DNA of 64,000 bases from Embleya sp051903075 (GCF_051903075.1 NZ_CP182423.1:3658001-3722000), one strand, 5' to 3'. Shown: positions 17,017 to 26,200, counted from the stretch's first letter. Notes: generated by a model not told the origin, from the letters alone. Program-made: numbers and translations.

Positions 17017-17529
17017 TCAGGCGTCCGGTGTGGGGACGAAGAGCACCGGGGTGGCGCTGTGGCGCAGGCAGTACAACCCCGTGGGGCCGGGGATCGTGGG
17101 GCATTCGATGCCGCTGGTGCCCAGTACGAGCAACCGGGCGTCCCGGGCGCGGGCGACCAGGACCTCGCCGGCGCTGCCGTGCAGCGGGGTGGCCACGATG
17201 CGCTCCGGCGGGATCGGCACCCGTACGAGGTCCGCCAGCGCGCGCTCCAGCCGCTCGCGGGCCACCGACAGCGGGGCGTCCGGGTGGTCCAGGGTCGGAC
17301 GTTCGGGGTCGGCGTCCGTCCATGCCGCGACCACGTCCAGGACGACGCCGAGCTCGGCCGCCTCCCGCGCGGCCCACCGCAGGGCGACCGCGGACCCGTA
17401 CGAGCCGTCCAGGCCGACCACGATCCGGCCCTTCGAGCGGTCCCCGGCGGCGCCGCCGGCCGGCACGACGCCACGCCGGGAGGCCACGTCCGTCGTTTCC
17501 CGGTCGGACCGGGTGCCAAGCGATTCCAT
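17017..17529 (-). CDS. Universal stress protein, single domain
   Basis: A 170-residue protein with one Usp domain starting at about residue 33 (GRIVVGLDGSYGSAVALRWA) and ending VLFVPTPDA. The nucleotide loop region reads GTSGIECPTIPGPTGLYCLR, which departs from the usual G-2x-G-9x-G(S/T) pattern, so ATP binding is uncertain. The first 30 residues are polar and low-complexity. ATG 17529 has AAGGAG 7 nt upstream. It is divergent from the two-domain USP at 17836, with one or two OsdR-like boxes between, and ends at a strong terminator. Confidence 0.88.
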   Translation of the reverse strand: MESLGTRSDRETTDVASRRGVVPAGGAAGDRSKGRIVVGLDGSYGSAVALRWAAREAAELGVVLDVVAAWTDADPERPTLDHPDAPLSVARERLERALADLVRVPIPPERIVATPLHGSAGEVLVARARDARLLVLGTSGIECPTIPGPTGLYCLRHSATPVLFVPTPDA

Positions 17530-17639
17530 GTCGAGCTCCTTCGGGTGGTGTCGGTGGTCTCGGTTGCGAGCAAGTAGCGAATGTCCGGGTGCGGGCAGGC
17601 GGGGGAGGTACCGGTTCCGACCGGAAGAGCCCTGTCTCC

Positions 17640-17706
17640 ACCATCGAGCCTTCGCGACCCCCGGCACAGGGCCGGTGGGGATGGTCGACCCCGGGCCGAA
17701 AGTCCC
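17640..17706. promoter_or_regulatory. OsdR/DosR-like box(es) between divergent USP genes
   Basis: GGGCCGAAAGTCCC (17693-17706) combines the local GGGCCG half with a mycobacterial-type AGTCCC half. A weaker GGGCCGGTGGGGAT (17669-17682) lies 24 bp away. GATGGT on the minus strand (17645-17640) starts 30.5 bp from the latter centre. No matching hexamer was found toward the plus-strand USP. Confidence 0.5.
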
Positions 17707-17835
17707 CGCCCCGTGGTACCGGGCAGCCCTGTGTCCGCCGGTCGAGCGGGCGCACGCTGAGGGTGAGGGGCCGACCGGATGTCGCGAACCCGACTCCGCC
17801 GCCCGAGGCGTCGTGCGTCGACGATTGGACATGTC

Positions 17836-18720
17836 ATGAGCACCGGAACCCATCTCCCCGAACTCGGGGTCCTGGTCGGCTACGACGGCTCGCCCGGGGG
17901 TGAACGCGCGCTCGTGTGGGGTGCCCGCGCCGCCGCCGACGCGAAGACGCCGCTCCACCTGACGATGGCCGTCCCGGCAGCCGCCCTCGGCGGCCACGCC
18001 CGAGCGGCCGAGGTCCGCAGGGGCGCCCGGGCCCTCCTGGAAGAGGCGGCGGCCCGGAGCCACGCGGCATACCCCCACCTGACCGTCGAAACCTCCCTGC
18101 TCGAGGGACCGGCGGCGGACGTGATCCTGGAGGCGAGCCGACGGGCGGAGACGATCGTGGTGGGCACGCGCGGCCACGGAGGGTTCGCGGGCCTGCTGCT
18201 CGGATCGGTGTCCCTGCGGGTGTGCGCACACACGACCTGTCCCGTGGTGGTCGTGCCCGAGGAGGCCGACGAGGTGGACACCCCGAGCGTCGTCGTGGGC
18301 GTCGCCGATGACAGCGACACGCCGGCGGTCGAGTTCGCCGTGGAACGGGCCCGTGGCATCGGCGGCAGGGTGATCCCCGTACACGTGTGGACCCTGACGA
18401 TGGCGGGCTACTTCCCGGGCGTGGTGGCGCCACTGCTGGGCGACCCGCTGGACATGGCGGCCGGCCACGACCAGCTCCTGACCGAGATCCTGGCGCCGAT
18501 CCGGGCCGAGGCGCCGGACGTCACGATCGAGGCCATGGTCACCACCGGGGCGCCCGCCTACGCGTTGATCGGCGTCGCCGCGCACGCGGATCTGCTGGTG
18601 GTCGCCGCCCACCGCGCCCACGGCCCCTTCCCGATGCGCCTCGGCCCCACCACCCACGCGGTACTGCACCACGCGTCCTGCCCGGTGGCAGTCGTGCCGA
18701 TACCCGCCACCGCGTCATGA
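17836..18720 (+). CDS. Universal stress protein, two Usp domains
   Basis: A 294-residue tandem Usp protein. Domain 1 (ELGVLVGYDGSPGGERALVW) has an intact nucleotide loop GTRGHGGFAGLLLGSVS. Domain 2 (SVVVGVADDSDTPAVEFAVE) has the loop AHRAHGPFPMRLGPTTHAV, lacking the final Gly-Ser. Start: ATG 17836 rather than the in-frame ATG at 17779, because the Usp fold begins a few residues later; neither has a strong ribosome site. Its TGA shares bases with the ATG of the Rv1733c-like gene (ATGA), so the two are translationally coupled. Confidence 0.92.
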   Translation: MSTGTHLPELGVLVGYDGSPGGERALVWGARAAADAKTPLHLTMAVPAAALGGHARAAEVRRGARALLEEAAARSHAAYPHLTVETSLLEGPAADVILEASRRAETIVVGTRGHGGFAGLLLGSVSLRVCAHTTCPVVVVPEEADEVDTPSVVVGVADDSDTPAVEFAVERARGIGGRVIPVHVWTLTMAGYFPGVVAPLLGDPLDMAAGHDQLLTEILAPIRAEAPDVTIEAMVTTGAPAYALIGVAAHADLLVVAAHRAHGPFPMRLGPTTHAVLHHASCPVAVVPIPATAS

Positions 18721-19391
18721 TCGGCCCGAGGCCGCGAGCTTTCGGAACGCCCGCACGAGGGCGACGCCGGATGCGCGCCCTCCTCGGCCGCGAGCCGCTG
18801 TATCGGCGCTGCGACGTCACGCACCTGCGGTCCACGCTCGCGCTGACGATCCTGGCCCTGATCCTGGTGCCGCTGCTCGTCCTGGCGGCCGTTCACGTCC
18901 AGATTCGCTCCGGCGAGACGGCTCGTAGCCGCGAACTCGCGCACAAGCACCGGGTTTCCGCCGTGTTGTCGATCAAGCCACCCACCGTGGCCAGGCCCGG
19001 CGCCGAGACGGTGGCGGCGGGCGTGCGATGGGTCGCGGCCGATGGTACGACCCACACCGGCGTCGCGACGGTGGCGGCGGGCGTGCGATGGGTCGCGGCC
19101 GATGGTACGACCCACACCGGCGTCGCGCAGGTGCCGCCCGGCGGAGCGGCGGGCGACACGGCCGGCATCTGGCTCGACGCCGAGGGCCGGCCCACCACGC
19201 CCCCACCGAGCCACGGCGCGATCGTCGTCGACGGGATCACCGCCGGGATGCTCGTGTTCGCCCTGGCGTTCATGGTCACGGCCGGGGCGTTCGGCGCGGA
19301 GCACCTGCTGACCTCCCGCCGCCGAGCCCGCGCCTGGGAGCGCGAGTGGGCGGTCGTGGAGCCGAACTGGACCGGCCGCATCGAGCACTAA
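18717..19391 (+). CDS. Rv1733c-like two-helix membrane protein
   Basis: A 224-residue membrane protein with a basic N-terminus, a first helix at about residues 40-62 (LTILALILVPLLVLAAVHV), an external domain, and a second helix near the C-terminus (GITAGMLVFALAFMVTAGAF). Size, topology and RSELAH/WxxxDG-type wording match the actinomycete Rv1733c family, whose M. tuberculosis member is DosR-regulated. The start codon overlaps the stop of the upstream USP gene. The external domain carries a perfect 20-residue duplication (bases 19008-19127). Function of the family is unknown; a cell-envelope role is only a guess. Confidence 0.8.
   Translation: MIGPRPRAFGTPARGRRRMRALLGREPLYRRCDVTHLRSTLALTILALILVPLLVLAAVHVQIRSGETARSRELAHKHRVSAVLSIKPPTVARPGAETVAAGVRWVAADGTTHTGVATVAAGVRWVAADGTTHTGVAQVPPGGAAGDTAGIWLDAEGRPTTPPPSHGAIVVDGITAGMLVFALAFMVTAGAFGAEHLLTSRRRARAWEREWAVVEPNWTGRIEH
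19008..19127 (+). repeat. Perfect 60-bp tandem duplication inside the Rv1733c-like gene
   Basis: Bases 19008-19067 are repeated without change at 19068-19127, adding exactly 20 residues (TVAAGVRWVAADGTTHTGVA) in frame. Perfect identity implies a very recent event or ongoing expansion and contraction. Confidence 0.95.
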
Positions 19392-19500
19392 GCGCACAAC
19401 CACCGACGATCGAACCCCACCCGCGCGAACCATCAGCCGCCCGGCGTATCCGATTCACGGCCACGACCTTGCCTCCACGCGGCGTGTGCGCGCGGTCCGA

Positions 19501-19562
19501 GGGCCCGCGAAGCGTCCGGTTGTACGACCCGGTTCGGGTGGGGGCGGTCACTTCGCGGGCCC
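19501..19562. terminator. Inverted repeat between convergent genes
   Basis: GGGCCCGCGAAG (19501-19512) pairs with CTTCGCGGGCCC (19551-19562), leaving a 38-nt loop. It sits between the Rv1733c-like gene and the convergent phosphoketolase 3' end; likely a bidirectional terminator. Confidence 0.45.
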
Positions 19563-19571
19563 GGTTCGGTG

Positions 19572-21935
19572 CTACGGCTTGCGGATGTTCGTCGGCCAGG
19601 TCCAGTCGCGTACCTCGGGCATGTCCTCGCCGTGTTCGAGGATCCAGGCGCGGTGTCGGGTGCGGGCGTCGACCATGCTCTGGCGTACCGTCGCGGCGCG
19701 GGTGCCCAGGCCGGGGACGCGGTCGATGACGTCGATCACCCGCTGATAGCGGTCCATGTCGTTGAGGACGACCATGTCGAACGGGGTCGTCGTGGTGCCG
19801 TACTCCTTGTAGCCACGCACGTGCAGGTGGGCGTGGTTGTGCCGGCGGTAGGCGAGGCGGTGGATCAGCCACGGGTAGCCGTGGTAGGCGAAGATCACCG
19901 GGACATCCGTGCCGAACAACGCGTCGTACTCACGATCGGGCATGCCGTGGGGATGCTCCGTCTCGGGAACCAGCCGCATCAGGTCGACCACGTTGACCAC
20001 GCGCACGCGCAGGTCCGGGAGCAGGCGGCGGATCAGGTCGACGGCGGCGAGGGTTTCCAGGGTGGGTACGTCGCCGGCGCAGGCCAGGACGACCTCGGGG
20101 TCGCCGTCGTCGTTGGAGGCCCACTCCCAGATCCCGGCGCCGCGCGTGCAGTGCAGGATTGCCTCGTCCATGGTGAGCCAGTCGGGGGTCGGGGTCTTGC
20201 CCGCGACGATGACGTTGACCAGGCCGCGGCTGCGGAGGGTGTGATCGCCCACCGACAGAAGGGTGTTGGTGTCCGGGGGCAGGTAGACGCGGACGACCTC
20301 GGGGCGCTTGTTGATGACGTTGTCGACGAAGCCGGGGTCCTGGTGGGAGAAGCCGTTCTGGTCCTGACGCCAGACGTGGGAGGTGAGGAGGTAGTTGAGC
20401 GAGGCGATGGGTGGGCGCCAGTCGATCTCGCGGCAGGCGTGCAGCCACTTGGCGTGTTGGTTGAACATCGAGGACACGATGTGGGTGAACGCCTCGTAGC
20501 AGGAGAACACGCCGTGCCGCCCGGTGAGGAGGTAGCCCTCCAGCATGCCCTGGCAGGTGTGTTCGGACAGGATCTCCACCACGCGCCCGTCCGGGGCCAG
20601 GTGGGTGTCGAGGTCGGTGATCGGCTCCTGCCAGGCCTTGGCGGTGGCGCGGTAGACGGCGCCGAGGCGGTTGGACTCGGTCTCGTCCGGGCCGAACAGG
20701 CGGAAATCGCGGCGGGTTGCGGTGCGGGCGAAGACCTCGCGCAGGAACTCGCCCAGCGCGCGGGTGGGTTCGGAGGAGGACGCGCCGGGTTGGGAGACCT
20801 TGACCGCGAAGTCGTGCAGGTCCGGCAGCGGCAACTCGCGTACCAGAGTGCCGCCGTTGGTCTCGGGCACCGCGCCGAGTCGGGTGTCGCCGGCGGGGAC
20901 GTTGGCGAGCACGATCGGGGCGGGGTGCCCGTCGGCGTCGAAGAGTTCGTCCGGTCGGTAGGACCGCATCCACGCGTCGAGCAGGGCCAGGTGCTCCGGG
21001 TTCTCGCGCACGCCCGCCAACGGGACCTGGTGCGAGCGCCAGGTGCCCTCGACGGGGGTGTCGTCGACGGTGTGCGGGCCGGTCCAGCCCTTGGGGGTGC
21101 GCAGCACGAGCATCGGCCATCGGGGGCGGGTGTGCGCGGTCGCCTTCAGGTGCGTGATCTCGTCGAGGGCCTGCTCCAGTGCGGCGGCGAACTCGGCGTG
21201 TACGCGGGCGGGTTCGTCGCCCTCGACGTGGATGGGGCGCCAGCCGTACCCGGTGAGCAGCGCGTCCAGTTCGGCGCGCGGCATGCGGGCGAGCAGCGTC
21301 GGGTTGGCGATCTTCCAGCCGTTGAGGTGCAGGATCGGCAGGACCGCGCCGTCGGTGCGGGGGCTGAGGAACTTGTTCCCGTGCCACGACGCGGCCAGCG
21401 GCCCGGTCTCGGCCTCGCCGTCGCCGATCACGCACGCGACGACCAGGTCGGGGTTGTCGAAGGCGGCGCCGAACGCGTGCGAGAGGCTGTACCCGAGTTC
21501 GCCGCCCTCGTGGATCGAGCCGGGTACGCCCGGCGCGATGTGGCTGGGCACGCCGCCGGGCTGGGAGAACTGCCGGAACAGGGTGGCCATGCCGGCCGCG
21601 TCCCGGGGGACGTTCGGGTGGCGCTCGCTGTAGGTGCCGTCCAGCCACGACGCGGCGAGCGCGGAGGGGCCGCCGTGTCCGGGGCCGGTGACGTGGATGG
21701 CGTGGGTGCCGCGTTCACGGATCACCCGGTTCAGGTGCGCGTAGATCAGGTTCAGACCGGGCGAGGTGCCCCAGTGTCCGAGGAGGCGCGGCTTGATGTG
21801 CCCGGGCCGCAACGGCTCGGTGAGCAGGGGGTTGTCCCGCAGATAGATCTGCCCCACGGCGAGGTAGTTCGCCGCCCGCCACCACGCGTCGACCATCGTC
21901 AGATCCGGTGCCTCGGGAGTCGTGGCCATCGTCAT
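19572..21935 (-). CDS. xfp: Xylulose-5-phosphate/fructose-6-phosphate phosphoketolase
   Basis: A 787-residue thiamine-diphosphate enzyme that splits xylulose 5-phosphate (or fructose 6-phosphate) with phosphate to acetyl phosphate and a shorter sugar phosphate. Seen: N-terminal WWRAANYLAVGQIYL, GHWGTSPGLN, ITGPGH-type VTGPGHGGPS, EGGELGYSLSHAFG, the ThDP motif GDGEAETGPLA, the SYEAF-type CYEAFTHIVSSM and QDHNGFSHQDPG-type QDQNGFSHQDPGF. Full length. ATG 21935 has GAGAGGACAAACG before it. A perfect OsdR-like box lies 73-86 bp upstream. With acetate kinase (13679) it gives ATP without the citrate cycle, fitting oxygen limitation. Confidence 0.96.
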   Translation of the reverse strand: MTMATTPEAPDLTMVDAWWRAANYLAVGQIYLRDNPLLTEPLRPGHIKPRLLGHWGTSPGLNLIYAHLNRVIRERGTHAIHVTGPGHGGPSALAASWLDGTYSERHPNVPRDAAGMATLFRQFSQPGGVPSHIAPGVPGSIHEGGELGYSLSHAFGAAFDNPDLVVACVIGDGEAETGPLAASWHGNKFLSPRTDGAVLPILHLNGWKIANPTLLARMPRAELDALLTGYGWRPIHVEGDEPARVHAEFAAALEQALDEITHLKATAHTRPRWPMLVLRTPKGWTGPHTVDDTPVEGTWRSHQVPLAGVRENPEHLALLDAWMRSYRPDELFDADGHPAPIVLANVPAGDTRLGAVPETNGGTLVRELPLPDLHDFAVKVSQPGASSSEPTRALGEFLREVFARTATRRDFRLFGPDETESNRLGAVYRATAKAWQEPITDLDTHLAPDGRVVEILSEHTCQGMLEGYLLTGRHGVFSCYEAFTHIVSSMFNQHAKWLHACREIDWRPPIASLNYLLTSHVWRQDQNGFSHQDPGFVDNVINKRPEVVRVYLPPDTNTLLSVGDHTLRSRGLVNVIVAGKTPTPDWLTMDEAILHCTRGAGIWEWASNDDGDPEVVLACAGDVPTLETLAAVDLIRRLLPDLRVRVVNVVDLMRLVPETEHPHGMPDREYDALFGTDVPVIFAYHGYPWLIHRLAYRRHNHAHLHVRGYKEYGTTTTPFDMVVLNDMDRYQRVIDVIDRVPGLGTRAATVRQSMVDARTRHRAWILEHGEDMPEVRDWTWPTNIRKP

Positions 21936-21977
21936 CGTTTGTCCTCTCGTCTGTCGCCGTGGTTCCGCTCTGCCCAC

Positions 21978-22020
21978 ACGCTCGCGCTTCATCCCATGTC
22001 GGGTGAAGGGCCGAACGGCC

Positions 22021-22044
<24 letters not shown>
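21978..22044 (-). promoter_or_regulatory. OsdR/DosR-like boxes of the phosphoketolase gene
   Basis: GGGCCGAACGGCCC (22008-22021, perfect) and a degenerate GGGCCACACGGGTC (22031-22044) 23 bp away. Minus-strand GAGCGT (21983-21978) starts 31.5 bp from the proximal centre. The boxes overlap the 3' end of the decayed ATPase gene. Confidence 0.65.
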
Positions 22045-23440
<1,396 letters not shown>

Positions 23441-23475
23441 GTCGTTTCGCTTCGGCAGGAGAAGGGCCGGGAGCT

Positions 23476-24018
23476 TCAGAGCGGTGATGCGGGCGAGTTC
23501 TCGGCCACGTATGCGGCGGCGGCCGCCGGAGGGTTCAGGGCGGAGGCGCGGGCGGCGTTTTCGCCCTCGTCGCCGGGGACCTCGACGACGGCGACGATGG
23601 ACAGGCGTTGCTCGCCGTGGCCGAAGAGTCCTTCCGCGTCGAGGCGGGCCATGGCCGCGACCATCGCGCGCAGCCGTAGTTCGAACTCGGCCTCCGCTTC
23701 GTCGTCGGGGAGTTCGAAGACCTGCGGTCGGGCGTCGAACAGGCTTCGGATCGGGGCGAGGTGGTGCTCCCCGTAGGTGCAGAAGGGCGAGTCCGCGTAG
23801 GACCACCGCAACATGTCGGCCTCGGTCGCGGATCCGCCCGACGCGGCGGCCAGGGCCTGGGTCGACCAGGCCGACAGCGACGGCCCGAAGGCCTCGCCCG
23901 GCGTGACCAACGCGCAGTAGTAGAAGTCGTGTTCCGGGTATTCCCGGAACAGGTCCGAGACGGCGGCACCGGCGGCCCGGTACACGGCTTCGGTGAGGTC
24001 CGCCTCGGTCGGTATCAC
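23476..24018 (-). CDS. DUF4303 family protein
   Basis: A 180-residue soluble protein. Seen: LTEAVYRAAGAAVSDLF, HDFYYCALVTPGEAFGPSLSAW, MLRWSYADSPFCTYGEHHLA and a C-terminal tail with AEGLFGHGEQRLSIVAVVEV, matching DUF4303 (PF14136). Family members often occur in polymorphic-toxin immunity loci, but no toxin is visible here. GTG 24018 follows AAGGGAG; upstream lies a (GTGCGT)n microsatellite. Role unknown; an orphan immunity gene is one possibility. Confidence 0.75.
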   Translation of the reverse strand: MIPTEADLTEAVYRAAGAAVSDLFREYPEHDFYYCALVTPGEAFGPSLSAWSTQALAAASGGSATEADMLRWSYADSPFCTYGEHHLAPIRSLFDARPQVFELPDDEAEAEFELRLRAMVAAMARLDAEGLFGHGEQRLSIVAVVEVPGDEGENAARASALNPPAAAAAYVAENSPASPL

Positions 24019-24030
24019 GTCGACTCCCTT

Positions 24031-24053
24031 GTGCGTGTGCGTGTGCGTGTGCG
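24031..24053. repeat. (GTGCGT)n hexanucleotide repeat
   Basis: Nearly four perfect copies of GTGCGT lie 12 bp in front of the DUF4303 start codon, in its leader. Copy-number change could alter expression; there is no direct evidence for that. Confidence 0.8.
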
Positions 24054-24332
24054 CATGCCTGCGGCGTCCCGGCCGACACCGCCGCAAGGGGTCAACTCTC
24101 GCAGACGGACACCCACACGGCGGAAGACGACATCACCGCACCGGCGACGCCGCGCCGGAACCGGCGCGTTCACCAACGCCGTTCGCCTCACGTCTCCGCC
24201 CTGCACCCTCACTCGATCGGGTGAATATGGGTACATTCGGACGAAAGTGCGGAACCGTCTGGTTAGTCCGATCGGTTGGCGGGCCGGATTTCGGCTCGGC
24301 GGTTGGGCGCGAAGGGTCACCGAAGGTGGGGG

Positions 24333-25490
24333 ATGAGAATGGGGTACAGGATCCGCTTGCGGCGAGACCCCCTTGCCTACATCGAGGAGCTGAGCCGCGG
24401 CAGTACGGCGGGGGTGATGCGGCTTCCCTGGGGCGGCTGGTGCGTCCGCGATACCGATCTGGCGCAGACACTGCTGCGGGATCCGGAGTACCACGCCGGT
24501 GGATCGGTCTTCTTCGGTGAACTGCTGCCCGCTCGCGAGGCGCAGGCGGAACTGGGCCGCGCGGTACGGGGTTTGCTGCGAGCCGGCGTACCGCGCTACC
24601 GCGCCGCGTTGCCTGGGGCGGTGGCCGATTTGCCGACCACCAGCCGGTGGCCGGACGCCGGCTCGCGACTGGTCTACCGTTGCCTGGCGGACGTGCTGCT
24701 GCATCCCGACACACCGGGCGGCAGCCGGGAGTTGATGCGACGGGCCGCCCACGAGGGTGTGGCGGTGCGTTCGTCGCATGTGTGGAGGCGGGCCCGGGCG
24801 GAGCTGGTGCGGGCCGGGCTGGTGACCGCCGTGACCGAGGAGGCACACCGGCGCCGCCGGCACCCCGCCGACGAACCGCGGGACATGCTGGACGCGGTGC
24901 TCGCGGTGTGCCCGGAAGCGGAGGTGTCCGACCGGACGGTGGCCGACCTGCACCTGATGATGTTCCGGGCGATCATGGCTCCCGTCAGCGCGTCGCTGGC
25001 ATGGTCGGTACTGCTGGCCTGCCTGCACCACGGCAGCGCCGCGCCGTGGCCCTGGCCGATCGATCACGTCGTGCGCGAGGCGCTGAGACACCGCCCGGTG
25101 CCCTGGATGCTCGGGCGCACACTTCCACGCGCCGTGGACATCGGCGGTACCAGCTTTCCGTCCGGTGAGCTGGTCTCGGTCTGCCCATACCTGCTGCACC
25201 ACGACGAACGCCACTGGGATTCCCCCGACACCTTCCGGCCCGAACGCTGGGCCGCCAACAGCGGGCACGGCCCCTACATCCCCTTCGGAACCGGGCCATT
25301 CAGCTGCGCCGGCGCGGCGGTTGCACACACGCTGCTGATCGAGTCGCTCACCGCCCTCACCGACCACGCCTGCCTGGCCGTCACCGACGGTGACACGCGC
25401 GCCACCATGTCGGAGGGCAATGTCCCGCGACTGTTCCTCCTGAACCGCACCCCGCGCCACCCGTCCGTACACGACATGGGAAGGAGGTGA
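24333..25490 (+). CDS. Cytochrome P450, candidate RiPP-crosslinking enzyme
   Basis: About 385 residues, soluble, slightly short for a bacterial P450. Numbering from the Met at 24339: ExxR motif EALR at 247-250, PERW at 301-304, haem loop FGTGPFSCAG at 316-325 with thiolate Cys323. The I-helix, normally (A/G)Gx(D/E)T, reads APVSAS (213-218), lacking the acid and threonine used for oxygen activation in ordinary monooxygenases. ATG 24333 or 24339 both follow AAGGTGGGGG. Its last codons form the ribosome site of the 20-residue peptide gene 6 bp downstream. A single P450 plus a tiny aromatic peptide gene is the hallmark of P450-modified RiPPs, so C-C/C-N/C-O aryl crosslinking of that peptide is inferred. 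No ferredoxin gene adjoins. Confidence 0.9.
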   Translation: MRMGYRIRLRRDPLAYIEELSRGSTAGVMRLPWGGWCVRDTDLAQTLLRDPEYHAGGSVFFGELLPAREAQAELGRAVRGLLRAGVPRYRAALPGAVADLPTTSRWPDAGSRLVYRCLADVLLHPDTPGGSRELMRRAAHEGVAVRSSHVWRRARAELVRAGLVTAVTEEAHRRRRHPADEPRDMLDAVLAVCPEAEVSDRTVADLHLMMFRAIMAPVSASLAWSVLLACLHHGSAAPWPWPIDHVVREALRHRPVPWMLGRTLPRAVDIGGTSFPSGELVSVCPYLLHHDERHWDSPDTFRPERWAANSGHGPYIPFGTGPFSCAGAAVAHTLLIESLTALTDHACLAVTDGDTRATMSEGNVPRLFLLNRTPRHPSVHDMGRR

Positions 25491-25492
25491 TC
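25481..25492 (+). promoter_or_regulatory. Near-perfect Shine-Dalgarno for the peptide gene
   Basis: AAGGAGGTGATC pairs over 12 bases with the 3' end of 16S rRNA. It is formed by the last codons and stop of the P450 gene, 4 nt before the peptide ATG. It decides the start at 25497 and predicts translation far stronger than that of the P450. Confidence 0.9.
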
Positions 25493-25496
25493 AGCC

Positions 25497-25559
25497 ATGG
25501 CTGCGACGATGCGACGCATCTTCACCAACAAGCCGGCCCGACGCTGGTACTGGTACTGA
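25497..25559 (+). CDS. 20-residue precursor peptide ending WYWY (candidate P450-RiPP)
   Basis: ATG 25497 to TGA 25557-25559 encodes MAATMRRIFTNKPARRWYWY. Seen: a very strong ribosome site, 6 bp from the P450 stop, and a 12-bp-stem terminator 15 bp after its own stop, so the unit is exactly P450-peptide. The C-terminus packs four aromatic residues (W17-Y18-W19-Y20) after a basic ARR. Known P450-RiPP cores are similar short aromatic tails: AWYIWY in tryptorubin/atropopeptides, YIYY in cittilin, MRYYH in biarylitides. WYWY is not one I know. Inferred: the leader is residues 1-14 to 16, and the P450 crosslinks the Trp/Tyr side chains. Leader removal and export genes are absent locally, as in related minimal clusters. 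Confidence 0.82.
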   Translation: MAATMRRIFTNKPARRWYWY

Positions 25560-25574
25560 CGACCAGGGCACACC

Positions 25575-25604
25575 GGCCCGGACGCCTTCGGGGGCGTCCG
25601 GGCC
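25575..25604 (+). terminator. Terminator of the P450-peptide operon
   Basis: A 12-bp perfect stem GGCCCGGACGCC (25575-25586) with GGCGTCCGGGCC (25593-25604), loop TTCGGG, followed by a pyrimidine-rich TTCCCTCTCGTCT. Confidence 0.88.
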
Positions 25605-25756
25605 TTCCCTCTCGTCTACGCCCGGACACCGCCCGTACCCGTGGCCCCGCCGGCCGGACCCGGCGATCGAGTTCCGATCCGCGTCGGCCGGCACGACGGC
25701 GGTATGTCGACGTGCGGATGTAGAACGACCGTGGTGGGGACGGATACACCCCACGT

Positions 25757-25788
25757 TTGACGCGCTCGGCCGACCCCCTGGATAGCGT
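25757..25788 (+). promoter_or_regulatory. Candidate promoter of the secreted protein gene
   Basis: TTGACG (25757-25762) and TAGCGT (25783-25788) are separated by 20 bp, close to actinomycete housekeeping promoters (TTGAC-N18-TAGRRT). It lies 44 bp before the ATG of the secreted protein; the stretch between peptide terminator and this promoter shows nothing else. Confidence 0.45.
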
Positions 25789-25831
25789 CGTCCTGCCATT
25801 GCACAACCAATGACAGACGGGAGACAACACC

Positions 25832-26200
25832 ATGAAACGACGCATGATCACAGGGCTCGTCGCGGTGGCGGCGTTCGCGGCATGCTCCGGGACGGCCGTC
25901 GCCTCGGCCGCGCCCGCCGCGCCGTCCGGAGAGGTGAGCGTGCTGGGCCGTTGCCCGGAGACGAAGGACGTCTACATCAACGGCGCCGAGGCCCACTGGA
26001 CCGTTTGGTGTTCGGGTAGCCGGGTCTACGTCGACGGCTACGTGAAGGACACCAAGGCCGACGGAAAGTGCGCCGAGGTCTACGGCAGCGTCGGCTCGGT
26101 GGCGGTCAACAGCGCCAACGCCTGCCCCAAGGGCAACAAGAAGACGTTCGCCTGGAACGCGTCCGGCAACAGCGTCTCCCTGTACCTGCGTCTGATCTGA
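25832..26200 (+). CDS. Small secreted protein, unknown
   Basis: A 122-residue protein with a clear Sec signal peptide (KRRMITGLVAVAAFAACSGTAVASAAPA, cleavage expected after ASA). The mature part of about 95 residues has four cysteines (CPETKD, WCSGS, KCAEVY, ACPKG), likely two disulfides, and beta-rich wording such as TVWCSGSRVYVDGYV and VSLYLRLI. ATG 25832 has GGGAG upstream. No family recognised. It is separated from the P450-peptide unit by a terminator and has its own promoter candidate, so a link to the peptide is unproven. Confidence 0.85.
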   Translation: MKRRMITGLVAVAAFAACSGTAVASAAPAAPSGEVSVLGRCPETKDVYINGAEAHWTVWCSGSRVYVDGYVKDTKADGKCAEVYGSVGSVAVNSANACPKGNKKTFAWNASGNSVSLYLRLI

